Origin: JAKAGZ01 sp963748105
GTDB taxonomy: Bacteria; Bacteroidota; Ignavibacteria; Ignavibacteriales; Ignavibacteriaceae
DNA length: 64,000 nt
NCBI GenBank assembly: GCA_963748105.1
Contig: CAVVHP010000005.1
Span: forward strand, 1-64,000
Direction of reading: 5' to 3'
The notes under the pieces are model-generated. The model searched no databases and had not been told where the DNA came from. It saw only the letters and a program-made list of their open reading frames with translations. A program made the translations under genes and the position numbers. Of the stretch, positions 44,120 to 52,780 are shown in pieces (within the stretch, counting starts at the first letter, position 1; every line of letters starts with the position of its first letter).

Positions 44120-44148
44120 AATATAGATCAATTTGTTACTAATATCAA
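44120..44148 (-). promoter_or_regulatory. Sigma70-like promoter of pyrG
   Basis: On the minus strand TTGATA (44148-44143) and TATATT (44125-44120) are 17 bases apart; each box differs from consensus at one position. The start codon is at 44099, giving a leader of about 15 bases. Confidence 0.55.
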
Positions 44149-44534
44149 TTTTGCCGGGATCATTTAAATAAAAATATTTAAAATGTGTTCTTTAACCAGG
44201 TACCCTCAGATAAATGTGTACAAAAAGAACAGCCGGGGAATAATACTTTTAAATTCGCTAAAATTTTGCTCTTTCAGCTTCCTGAATTTTATAAATTTGG
44301 TAAAAAGGATGGTTAATTTTAATTAAGTAAAACTATACCTTTTTAGCTTTTAATTCAATTTTTTGATGATTATTAATGCCAATAATGAAACTTTTTCTGT
44401 TCAATAGCTGTCAAACTCATAAATAATTAAATATTAAATGCCATTTTATATTAAATTGCATGAATTAATTTACAGCTTAGTTTAACCAATATTTGTTAAA
44501 ATAAATTATAACCAGTTTTAGAGAAAATATCATT
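44149..44534. other. Intergenic region, little seen
   Basis: Very AT-rich DNA between the divergent pyrG and Sel1-protein genes. A 47-codon frame at 44183-44326 has no ribosome site and no recognisable product, so I do not call it a gene. I see no tRNA-like fold or strong hairpin. Confidence 0.4.
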
Positions 44535-46094
44535 TTGAACGTAAGAAGTATTTTTAGTGCCTTCCTTGTGAGTCTTTTAATTGTTATTTTATTCACAGAC
44601 ACACTTTCGGCTCAGGATACAACAGAGAGTCTGGCTTTTAGAAATAACAGGCCGCACAGACGTATTACTTATTTTTATCAGCCCGACCTTTCGTACCGTA
44701 TATGGCAACAATTTAAATTAGTACAGGAAGCAAAATCCGGTGACCCGATTGCAATGCACGAGCTAGGAATCAGGTATTTAGTTGGCGAGGGTTTCCCGGC
44801 TGATACTGTAAAAGGTGCTGAATGGATTGGGAAAGCAGCCTCTTTAAAGCTAACAGCTGCTGAGTATAATTACGGTATTTTATTAAATAACGGATGGGGA
44901 ATAAAATGGAATCCCTTCAAGGCATATGACTATTTCAAAAGTGCAGCGTTAGACGGGATGCCACAGGCAGAATATATCTTTGGAATGCTCAATACAAATG
45001 ACCTGGTTCTCAAAAAAAACTGGGATACGGCATATTACTGGGTAAAAAAAGCAGCCGATGACGGATATGGCCCCGCCAAAGAGGCTCTCTCTAAACTTAA
45101 AAATCATGCATCTCCCTCAATGTTGGATTCTACAAGCACTTCCAGAGATTCTGCACTATCAAAAAAATTTAATCCACAGCAAGATGATCAATCTCTGGCT
45201 TCAAATTTAGGACTGGTTTTTATTGATTTCAGTTCGAGGACTGATTCCGTACCCGTAATAACCAATAGAAAAATAATCGAAGGTATTTTAAGAAATAGTA
45301 ATCGTTCCCTGGTAGATACGTTAGGAATTACAGTAAAAAATGATTCATCTCTTTATATCAATAAAGACGGTTTACCCTATCTGGTACAATGTGCGGAAGC
45401 AGGAAATCCTGAAGCTTTAACTTTAATTGGAAAACTCTATCAGGAAGGGATTTATTTTTCAAAAGATATTTATGCAGCTTCATTCTATTATATCCGGGCT
45501 ACCAGGCTAGATTCCCCCAATTCAGTAGCATTATTATGGTACCTGATTAAAACGCCAGATTATTTTATCAAGTTAAAAAAACTTGTGGATAAAAATGATC
45601 CTATTGCAATGTATGTTTGGTATGGGCTCTACATAACAGGTTTTGATCATCAATTTACTGATGCAGACGCAATAAACCTTTTAGTAAAAGCTGCAAAATT
45701 AAATCATGCACCTTCCATAGTAGAACTTGGGCTGGCATATTTTACAGGTAAAATGGTCAATGAAGATAAAGATAAAGCAGTTTCATATTGGGTAAGAGCA
45801 AAAGAACTTGGAAACATGGAAGCAAAAATAAGATTGTCCGCCGCAAATGTATTAGGCGAAATCAATGAAGGTGACCAGGATAGTTCAGTTAAAGAATTAT
45901 TCTCTGCTGTAAAATTCGGATCTGTTTTGGCTCAGGTTGCCCTGGCTTATTGTTATGAAAATGGAATAGTAGTAAAAAAGCACACTCCTGATGCTATAAA
46001 ATATTATAGACTCGCTGCTCAAAGAGGTAACAGGTTTGCATACAATGAATTAAAAAGAATGTACGACCAGGTAAGACCTCCTGACTTTAAATAA
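44535..46094 (+). CDS. Secreted Sel1-repeat protein
   Basis: 519 residues starting at TTG with GAGAAA upstream. A signal peptide covers about 1-26 (LSAQ). Two groups of Sel1-like repeats are visible: about 70-190 (AMHELGIRYLVGEGFPADTVKGAEWIGKAA; ending AADDGYGPAKEAL) and about 295-510 (ALTLIGKLYQEGIYFSKD, APSIVELGLAYFTGKM, AQVALAYCYENGIVVKKH). Sel1 repeats are alpha-helical scaffolds for protein contact. No enzymatic domain is present and no partner gene is obvious. Confidence 0.85.
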   Translation: MNVRSIFSAFLVSLLIVILFTDTLSAQDTTESLAFRNNRPHRRITYFYQPDLSYRIWQQFKLVQEAKSGDPIAMHELGIRYLVGEGFPADTVKGAEWIGKAASLKLTAAEYNYGILLNNGWGIKWNPFKAYDYFKSAALDGMPQAEYIFGMLNTNDLVLKKNWDTAYYWVKKAADDGYGPAKEALSKLKNHASPSMLDSTSTSRDSALSKKFNPQQDDQSLASNLGLVFIDFSSRTDSVPVITNRKIIEGILRNSNRSLVDTLGITVKNDSSLYINKDGLPYLVQCAEAGNPEALTLIGKLYQEGIYFSKDIYAASFYYIRATRLDSPNSVALLWYLIKTPDYFIKLKKLVDKNDPIAMYVWYGLYITGFDHQFTDADAINLLVKAAKLNHAPSIVELGLAYFTGKMVNEDKDKAVSYWVRAKELGNMEAKIRLSAANVLGEINEGDQDSSVKELFSAVKFGSVLAQVALAYCYENGIVVKKHTPDAIKYYRLAAQRGNRFAYNELKRMYDQVRPPDFK

Positions 46095-46324
46095 ATTTCA
46101 GTACTTGGACATTATTGAAAACCCCGACCCAATACTGCTAATGGTTTCGGAATGGGCTTATTTCTTTGCTGAGAAATGATTGAAAAACTTTGGTTCATTG
46201 TTTAGGCTGGAAATTTACTTTTATCATCCCGAATCTTAATAATTTGTCATCGAATTACTGGCTTTTGTTATCATTCCCTGAAATATTATTTTACAATCTA
46301 TATTTTTCAAAATTGATTAAAATA

Positions 46325-47482
46325 ATGCACAATTTCATATCTCCTGAAAATTCAAAATTACCACAAATAGGGCTGAGCATTTTTGCAACAATGTCAAAAA
46401 TGGCACTTCAACACAATGCGATAAATTTATCCCAGGGTTTCCCGGATTTTAATTGTTCAGAGGAATTAATTGAACTAGTATCAAAATATCAGAAACAGGG
46501 CTTTAATCAATATGCTCCTATGTCTGGCGTTCTACAATTGAGAGAAATGATTTCACATAAGATTGAAAATCTTTATAACCACAGATATGATGTTGAAAAA
46601 GAGATCACGATAGCTGCCGGAGCAACCCAAGCATTATTCACTGCAATTTCTTCTGTTATACAGAAAGATGATGAGGTAATAATAATAGAACCTGCTTATG
46701 ATTCCTATCTTCCTGTTGTATTACTGAATGGCGGGAAACCGGTTTTTGTCTCTCTTTCTAAAAATGACTTTTCATTTGACTGGGATACAGTAAAAGATGC
46801 AATTACTGATAAAACAAGAATGCTGATTATAAACTCACCTCATAACCCAACTGGTAGTGTATTAACTGAAGATGATATCAAAATTCTTGAAGAAATTACA
46901 AGGAATACTAAAATCCTGATATTAAGTGATGAAGTATACGAGCATATTATTTTTGATGGGACAAATCATATTAGCCTTTCACAATCAGAAGAACTTTCAA
47001 AACGAAGCTTTGTAATTTCTTCATTCGGTAAAACTTTTCATTCCACAGGCTGGAAAATTGGTTATTGCTCCGCACCTGAGAACCTTACAACTGAATTCCG
47101 GAAATTTCATCAATTTGTAGTTTATGCAGTAAATACACCAATCCAGTATGCTTATGCAGAATACCTTTCTGAACCGTCTCACTATATTGAGCTTCCGGAT
47201 TTCTACCAGCAGAAAAGAGATTATTTGATTAATATTCTGGCAGATTCAAAGTTTAAAATTAGGCCAGCAAAAGGAACGTACTTTCAACTTCTTGATTATT
47301 CAAAAATATCAGATTTGAATGATATGGATTTTGCCATAAAAATGACTAAAGAAATTGGCGTAGCTGTTATTCCTATTTCACCGTTTTGCACTCTGGATAA
47401 AAGCCGAAAGTTAATCCGGGTTTGTTTTGCAAAAAACGAAGACGTGTTAAAAAAAGCGGGAGAGAAATTAAATTCAATTTAG
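46325..47482 (+). CDS. PLP-dependent aminotransferase class I (methionine/kynurenine-type)
   Basis: 385 residues from the ATG at 46325 (MHNFISPENSKLPQIG). The frame is open back to 46190 but the extra 45 residues are hydrophobic and unlike the family. Motifs: INLSQGFPDFNC, INSPHNPTGSV, ILSDEVYEHIIFDG and the PLP Lys in SSFGKTFHSTGWKIGY. This set matches the YbdL/kynurenine-glutamine transaminase group, which acts on methionine and aromatic amino acids. The last 4 bases overlap the convergent transporter gene. Confidence 0.88.
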   Translation: MHNFISPENSKLPQIGLSIFATMSKMALQHNAINLSQGFPDFNCSEELIELVSKYQKQGFNQYAPMSGVLQLREMISHKIENLYNHRYDVEKEITIAAGATQALFTAISSVIQKDDEVIIIEPAYDSYLPVVLLNGGKPVFVSLSKNDFSFDWDTVKDAITDKTRMLIINSPHNPTGSVLTEDDIKILEEITRNTKILILSDEVYEHIIFDGTNHISLSQSEELSKRSFVISSFGKTFHSTGWKIGYCSAPENLTTEFRKFHQFVVYAVNTPIQYAYAEYLSEPSHYIELPDFYQQKRDYLINILADSKFKIRPAKGTYFQLLDYSKISDLNDMDFAIKMTKEIGVAVIPISPFCTLDKSRKLIRVCFAKNEDVLKKAGEKLNSI

Positions 47483-48726
47483 ACCGTTTCTTTTTGACTT
47501 ATTACCGGTTCTTCCACTTTTTGTAAAATAACAAGTCCAATTATAAAAAAGATTCCTATAGCCAAAGCAGCAATCCGCTCATTTGATAAATCAGAAATGA
47601 TTCCATAAAATAAGGGCCCTATCACGGCCGAAGATTTTCCAAATAATCCGTCGTAAAATCCAAAAAATTCTGCCTCCCTTTCTTTGGGAGTAAGTAAAGC
47701 CATTAAACTTCTGCTACAGGATTGTGAAGAACCAATGGATAAACCTGCAAGCAAGCCAATAATATAAAATTCAAAAATAGTACTGATAAAGTAGGCGCCA
47801 ATAATTACAGCGATCCAAATGAAAAGTGTTACTGTTATTGTTTTTTTGGGACCAATGTGATCTGAGATTATTCCAAAAATAAAAGAGCCTGCTACTGCTG
47901 TGCTTTGAACAATCACAAAAAAATAAATTATTTCAGCATCGTCCATCTTTAATATATTTGTTGCAAAAATGGAAGCAAATGCAATTATTGTAATGATAGC
48001 GTCATTATAAAGAAAGAATGCTAATAAAAATTTCTTTACAGATGGATAATCATTTTTAATAAATATTGATTTTAAAGTAAGGAAACTTTTTTCAATCCCC
48101 TTTTTTAAAAGACCTTTTTTCAAGGGATTATCAATGCGTGGTTCACTTACAAAGACAAACAAAGGGATTGAAAAGAAAAGAAAAAATGCGGCTGCAATTA
48201 TGAAAGATAATCTAATGTAAAAATAGTAAGCCGGGGCAGTCGGCTCGGGCAAGAGAAACATAACAATTAATAATACTGTTAACGCTCCAATATATCCCAT
48301 TGCAAATCCGTAACCCGATACCCTGCCATAATTTTTCTTGGAAGTTAAATTTGGCAAAAATGCATCATAAAAAACAAGGCCGGCCTCAAATCCAATATTA
48401 GCAATAATAAATAAGACCATTCCTAAAAGAATATCCCCTTTCCCTACAAAATACATCAGTGCGGTGCATATCACTGATATAACTGTAAACAAGAGAAGAA
48501 ATCTTTTACGATTACGGGAAACGTCTGCTATTGCGCCCATAGGTGGGCTTAGAAGTGCAGCCAGGACCATCGATATACTAACAGCAAGCCCCCAGAGCCA
48601 TTTCTGTCCGGAAGCTACATAATTAGTAAAATACTTTGAATAAATTACCGTAACGATAATAACAGAAAAAGCAGTGTTGGCAAAATCGAAAAAAGTCCAG
48701 CTTAGTATTCTGCCTTTTTCTTTCAT
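47479..48726 (-). CDS. MFS transporter, UMF1/Atg22-like
   Basis: About 415 residues and twelve hydrophobic segments. SWTFFDFANTAFSV at the N-terminus and FYDAFLPNLTSKKNYGRVSG, DHIGPKKT, and FFGFYDGLFGKSSAVIGPL are marks of the UMF1/Atg22-like group. A GTG at 48753 also opens the frame but would overlap nusB; the ATG at 48726 fits the usual N-terminus and lies just past the nusB stop. Substrate unknown; members of the group are thought to export amino acids or other small molecules. Confidence 0.85.
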   Translation of the reverse strand: MKEKGRILSWTFFDFANTAFSVIIVTVIYSKYFTNYVASGQKWLWGLAVSISMVLAALLSPPMGAIADVSRNRKRFLLLFTVISVICTALMYFVGKGDILLGMVLFIIANIGFEAGLVFYDAFLPNLTSKKNYGRVSGYGFAMGYIGALTVLLIVMFLLPEPTAPAYYFYIRLSFIIAAAFFLFFSIPLFVFVSEPRIDNPLKKGLLKKGIEKSFLTLKSIFIKNDYPSVKKFLLAFFLYNDAIITIIAFASIFATNILKMDDAEIIYFFVIVQSTAVAGSFIFGIISDHIGPKKTITVTLFIWIAVIIGAYFISTIFEFYIIGLLAGLSIGSSQSCSRSLMALLTPKEREAEFFGFYDGLFGKSSAVIGPLFYGIISDLSNERIAALAIGIFFIIGLVILQKVEEPVISQKETV

Positions 48727-48730
48727 TTGC

Positions 48731-49234
48731 TCATTTTGTTTGAGTATCCGCACCTTTTGCTGCGGAAGATTTAGAAATTGTTTCTTCTACTAATCCTCTA
48801 CCTGATTTATTAAGCTCTCCTGATTTTTTTAGTTCAGAAAGAATTGCATCCAGGATTCCGTTAATAAATTTACCACTACCTGAAGTACTGAATACTTTAG
48901 CAATTTCAATTGCTTCATTGATTGAGACTTTGGGTGGAATATCTGGGAAAAATAATATTTCACAGATTCCTATCCTGAGGAGGAGCTTATCGATGAGAGC
49001 AATCCTGTTCATTTCCCAATTCGCAACGCGGGTTTTAATTTTTTCATCCAGATCATCCTGGTGAATAATCACGCGGTTGACTAGGTCCTCTGCAAATTGC
49101 CTATCTGCTTTATCCGTTACATCTGTAAGAATTCCATCAATATGTGCAGAGACAGAATCTTTATTCATCTCCACAGAGTAAAGTATTTGAAGAACTTTTT
49201 CCCTAACCAGTCTTCTTTTAGAAATTTGAGCCAT
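48731..49234 (-). CDS. nusB: Transcription antitermination factor NusB
   Basis: 167 residues, all-helical. RRLVREKVLQILYSVE at the N-terminus, then RIALIDKLLLRIGICEILFFPDIPPKVSINEAIEIAKVFST-type sequence, which is diagnostic (DKLLLRIGICEI; SINEAIEIAK). A 25-residue polar tail follows. NusB binds boxA RNA in rRNA antitermination. The transporter gene follows at once. Confidence 0.93.
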   Translation of the reverse strand: MAQISKRRLVREKVLQILYSVEMNKDSVSAHIDGILTDVTDKADRQFAEDLVNRVIIHQDDLDEKIKTRVANWEMNRIALIDKLLLRIGICEILFFPDIPPKVSINEAIEIAKVFSTSGSGKFINGILDAILSELKKSGELNKSGRGLVEETISKSSAAKGADTQTK

Positions 49235-49283
49235 AAGTAAAATCTGAATTTATAAGAACAATATAAATATAATTAACGATAGG

Positions 49284-50396
49284 TTATATTGTAAATAATT
49301 CACTACGCCTTCCAGAAAAATAAGATTTCCCTGTATAAATATTGTTTATTTTTCCCACGGAAGAAAGTCTCTCTTCTGCCATCCGGTTTGACGCTTCATA
49401 TGTCGGGATATTTTCCTTTTCTGAAATTTTTAGTATTTGCAGGATAGTATCATAAATACTTTCTGCCTGACGTAGTGCCCTTTCCTGGTTATATCCCTCC
49501 AGTTCACTTACAATATTTATAATCCCGCCTGCATTTATCGCATAATCAGGAGCATAAACCATACCCTTTTCAGCTAATTTGGGACCATGTACATTTTCAA
49601 TTTCAAGCTGATTGTTAGCTCCACCGGCTATAATTTCTGTTTTTAGCCTGTTTAGTGTATTATCATTTATTATAGCACCTAACGCGTTCGGAGAAAATAT
49701 TTCAGCATCAACATCATAAATTTCATCCGGTTTAACGACCGTAGCCTTAACTTTTTGTGTTAATCTGGTAAGTCTTTCTTCATTGATATCAGTAACAAAG
49801 ATTTCCGCACCGTCTCTGGATAAATGTTCGCATACATAACTGGCAACATTACCGGCTCCCTGCACCGCTACTTTCTTTCCTTTTAGAGAATCACTTCCCC
49901 ATTTATAATTGGCACACGCTTTTATGCCCATATAGACACCATAAGCTGTAACAGGCGAAGGATCTCCGGAACCTCCAAGGGATTTTGAGAAACCTGTGAC
50001 ATACTTTGTTTCCATCCTGATATATTCCATATCCTTTTCAGAAGTACCAACATCCTCTGCTGTAATATATCTGCCTGCCAGGCCTTCTATAAATTTTCCG
50101 AATGTTCTGAAAAGAAGTTCATTTTTTTGTGTTGCAGAATCTCCGATAATAACGGCTTTACCACCGCCAAGGTTCAAACCTGAAACTGCAGCTTTATATG
50201 TCATTCCGCGTGAGAGCCTGAGAACATCCTTCAAAGCATCTTCATCGCTTTTGTATTTCCACATTCTTGTTCCACCGAGTGCAGGTCCCAGTGTTGTATT
50301 ATGAATTGCTATTATAGCCTTTAACCCTGCTTCTTTATTTTGACATAGTACTACCTGCTCATGTCCGTAACCTTCTAATGTTTCAAAATTGATCAT
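49284..50396 (-). CDS. Leucine/Glu/Phe/Val dehydrogenase family protein
   Basis: 370 residues, the size of leucine dehydrogenase. The substrate-domain Lys sites are in GGTRMWKY and MTYKAAVSGLNLGGGKAVI, and the NAD-binding motif is VAVQGAGNVASYVCEHL. GDPSPVTAYGVYMGIKA is the domain hinge signature. It oxidatively deaminates a branched-chain or related amino acid with NAD. Leucine dehydrogenase is the best guess from length and motif spacing; phenylalanine dehydrogenase cannot be excluded. Confidence 0.9.
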   Translation of the reverse strand: MINFETLEGYGHEQVVLCQNKEAGLKAIIAIHNTTLGPALGGTRMWKYKSDEDALKDVLRLSRGMTYKAAVSGLNLGGGKAVIIGDSATQKNELLFRTFGKFIEGLAGRYITAEDVGTSEKDMEYIRMETKYVTGFSKSLGGSGDPSPVTAYGVYMGIKACANYKWGSDSLKGKKVAVQGAGNVASYVCEHLSRDGAEIFVTDINEERLTRLTQKVKATVVKPDEIYDVDAEIFSPNALGAIINDNTLNRLKTEIIAGGANNQLEIENVHGPKLAEKGMVYAPDYAINAGGIINIVSELEGYNQERALRQAESIYDTILQILKISEKENIPTYEASNRMAEERLSSVGKINNIYTGKSYFSGRRSELFTI

Positions 50397-50419
50397 AAAT
50401 TTATTCCTGTATTAAGTTA

Positions 50420-51454
50420 TTAAATTGCAAAGAACCAAAATACCAGAAGCGCAATACTTTCTCTTATTTTATGATAAAGTTGGCTATCAAAACTATATCT
50501 TCGATCAGATGCTGCTATTTTGACCTTCATGTTATAAAAATCACAAATTTGCTTTACTCTCATTAAGTGATATGCATCAGATATTACTAATATATTATGA
50601 ATACTCCTGGCTTTAATAATGTTTCTTTTAATAAACCGAACTTGCTCTATAGTTGATGATGTTTTCTTTTCAATCCAAATGTGGCTCGTGTCGATGTTTT
50701 TATTTTTTAAATAATGATAAGCGACTTCTGCTTCACTCAATTCACCCGGTGCGTGCCCGCCTGTCAGCTGAATTTTGGATAAAACTCCAAGCTTATATAA
50801 TTCTGCAGCTTTTTCCGCCCTTGAAGCCAGGCTAGGGCTTGGTTGGTTGTTTGTCCAGACAGCTGCCCCCAGAACAACACCTACATAATTTTCTTGTTTA
50901 TCAGCATTAAATCTAAAATAATTTTCTTTATTAGATAGTAAATAAAAGAATTCGAAAACCAGCAGAAAAATTACCATAAGTACAGAATTTACAAAAGCTC
51001 TCAAAATTAATAATTCTTTCCGTCCGAATAAAGTAACCCACAATATTGAAATAAATAAAAATTCCAAAAACTGATAAACTGAAAAGAAAAAGCCTTTAAG
51101 TACATCTTTTAGAGGGTGATCAAATATGTAAAAATTAGGTGATGGAAATCCTACGCTTTTGTAGATTTCAGAAAAAGCCAACATAAAAGTCATCAGCAAT
51201 GCAAAAATAATCAGCAGAGTTGGTCTATAGACTATTTTTGATGATTTTGTATAAAAAACTATACTGACAATTAAAAGCAGGCTTGTTATTAGGTTTAATA
51301 GGTTACCTGTATAAAACAGGTTGAATTCTTTAATAGATAGGCCCTGCCCTTTATATTTCAGAAAATAAAGTGATAGAAGGTCTATAAGCACTATTAATAT
51401 GACGATTATAGAATAAGACCATTTATTTTTTATTCCGGGCAAGGATAGTGGCAT
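50420..51454 (-). CDS. YdcF/SanA-like DUF218 membrane protein
   Basis: 344 residues. Four or five membrane helices in the first 170 residues, then a soluble DUF218 domain: GVVLGAAVWTNNQPSPSLASRAEKA, IQLTGGHAPGELSEAEVA, KTSSTIEQVRF and VISDAYHLMRVKQI. ElyC/SanA/YdcF proteins affect cell-envelope precursors in other bacteria, but the activity is not well defined. It is on its own strand-unit between leucine dehydrogenase and the terminator of tonB. Confidence 0.85.
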   Translation of the reverse strand: MPLSLPGIKNKWSYSIIVILIVLIDLLSLYFLKYKGQGLSIKEFNLFYTGNLLNLITSLLLIVSIVFYTKSSKIVYRPTLLIIFALLMTFMLAFSEIYKSVGFPSPNFYIFDHPLKDVLKGFFFSVYQFLEFLFISILWVTLFGRKELLILRAFVNSVLMVIFLLVFEFFYLLSNKENYFRFNADKQENYVGVVLGAAVWTNNQPSPSLASRAEKAAELYKLGVLSKIQLTGGHAPGELSEAEVAYHYLKNKNIDTSHIWIEKKTSSTIEQVRFIKRNIIKARSIHNILVISDAYHLMRVKQICDFYNMKVKIAASDRRYSFDSQLYHKIRESIALLVFWFFAI

Positions 51455-51516
51455 AGATTCTCAAATCATTAGCTGGAAAAGATTTCTACAATAGAAATTA
51501 CAATATATTTAAAAAT

Positions 51517-51546
51517 AAAAAAGGCACTCAAATGAGCGCCTTTTTT
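51517..51546 (-). terminator. Rho-independent terminator of the TonB gene
   Basis: AAAAAAGGCACTC pairs with GAGCGCCTTTTTT (one internal mismatch) around a 4-base loop. On the minus strand the hairpin is followed by a T tract. It begins 17 bases after the TonB-family stop codon; the symmetric tails could also stop plus-strand reading. Confidence 0.8.
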
Positions 51547-51562
51547 CAGAATTTCTAAAACA

Positions 51563-52219
51563 TTAATTGTTCAATCTAAAAATAACCGGAATAGAAACCT
51601 GCACTTTTACTGCTGTTCCTCTTTGTCTTCCAGGTTTAAATTTTGTTGCTTTCACCGCTTTTAACGCAGCTTCATCACAACCAGCACCTATCCCTTTAAG
51701 TACAATCGCTTTTGTAACAGTTCCTGTTTCATCAACAAATGCTGTAACATAAACTTTACCTTCAACTCCCGCTCTTTTAGCTATTTCTGGATATACGATT
51801 TTACTTTGAATTGCTGCAATTCCTCCAATTGGCTCAGGCATATCCTGGACTGCTACAAAGTATTGTGGCTCTTCTTCTACCTTTTTTTCAGCAGGAGGAG
51901 GAGGAGGAGCTTGTACGTCAGCATTAACATCAAGATCAGTAGAACTGATGTCAATATCCTGCAACACTTCATCCGACGGAGCTTCAATTGGAATTGGAGG
52001 CTTCGGTGGCGGAGGAGGTCTGTTCTCCTGTTTTGTCTGCTGAACGTCTTCTACGTTAAACAATTCCTGAGTATCTGTGGCTATTTTCTCAGCAGGTCTT
52101 AAATGCGGGAAAAATTTAAACGCTACTATTAAAACTGCAAGAGAAATTATAAGACTGACTTCAAAGATTCTTTTATATCTGGACCTTAAATCAGCCTTTG
52201 GATTTTTTCTAAGTGCCAT
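51563..52219 (-). CDS. TonB-family energy transducer
   Basis: 218 residues. One N-terminal membrane helix (about 22-42), a proline-rich periplasmic spacer with PPPPPKPP and APPPPPAEKK, and a C-terminal TonB domain (about 130-218) with YPEIAKRAGVEGKVYV, FVDETGTV and VKATKFKPGRQRG. It passes proton-motive energy to an outer-membrane receptor. No exbB or exbD is adjacent, so it must share these with another locus. It is followed by a good terminator. Confidence 0.92.
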   Translation of the reverse strand: MALRKNPKADLRSRYKRIFEVSLIISLAVLIVAFKFFPHLRPAEKIATDTQELFNVEDVQQTKQENRPPPPPKPPIPIEAPSDEVLQDIDISSTDLDVNADVQAPPPPPAEKKVEEEPQYFVAVQDMPEPIGGIAAIQSKIVYPEIAKRAGVEGKVYVTAFVDETGTVTKAIVLKGIGAGCDEAALKAVKATKFKPGRQRGTAVKVQVSIPVIFRLNN

Positions 52220-52378
52220 TTAAACGCACCTCCTGTAAAAGATATAACTGCTTTGTAAGTTAATAAATGCAGTTTCATTTGTCAAATAGCTTTTCTATGT
52301 ATTTTACTTATTCTTTTGTAAAGAGTTCCCTCACCTATAACTCATTTTATTTTAAGGGCTTACTGCAATTACATTTTA

Positions 52379-52780
52379 TTACTTTGTATTTGCTTTCAAC
52401 GCAAATTTAAATAGCAAACTTATAACAAATACTGCAATTAAAGCTCCTGAAAAATCAGACAGCCAATCAAAAAAATCACAACTTCTCCCGGGAATAAAGA
52501 GTTGATGCAACTCATCAATTGCTGCGTAAGTTCCAATAATAATCAGGGTAAAAATTGAAGAATGTTTTTTTAATTTTTTAAACTTATCCTGCAAAATTAA
52601 AGTCAACTTTAGCAGAATTGCCAATATCCAAAATGCCAGTAAATGTTCTATTTTGTCACTTATTTTTACATCAGGCAAATCTTTGCCTGGTAGCGATGTA
52701 AAAAACAACAGGGTTATCCAATATAAACCAAGCGGAAAGTAAACAAGTTGAATTTTATACTTCTCAAGGAACTTAAGCAA
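52379..52780 (-). CDS. VanZ-like family membrane protein
   Basis: 133 residues with four hydrophobic helices. The VanZ pattern is visible: FFTSLPGKDLP, SDKIEHLLAFWILAILL, YAAIDELHQLFIPGRSCDFFDWLSD. In enterococci VanZ raises teicoplanin resistance, but most VanZ-like proteins have no known role. It overlaps the end of the NnrE/NnrD gene by 8 bases. Confidence 0.88.
   Translation of the reverse strand: MLKFLEKYKIQLVYFPLGLYWITLLFFTSLPGKDLPDVKISDKIEHLLAFWILAILLKLTLILQDKFKKLKKHSSIFTLIIIGTYAAIDELHQLFIPGRSCDFFDWLSDFSGALIAVFVISLLFKFALKANTK

Noticed and set aside
44183..44326. 47-codon frame in the pyrG/Sel1 gap
   Set aside because: No ribosome site, no recognisable sequence, and a composition like the surrounding non-coding DNA.
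46190..46324. N-terminal extension of the aminotransferase
   Set aside because: The 45 extra residues are hydrophobic and unlike the family; the ATG at 46325 matches the usual N-terminus.
48727..48753. GTG start for the MFS transporter
   Set aside because: It overlaps nusB and adds nine polar residues; the ATG at 48726 fits better.
51890..51912. GGA repeat tract as a microsatellite
   Set aside because: It simply encodes the proline-rich spacer of the TonB protein.
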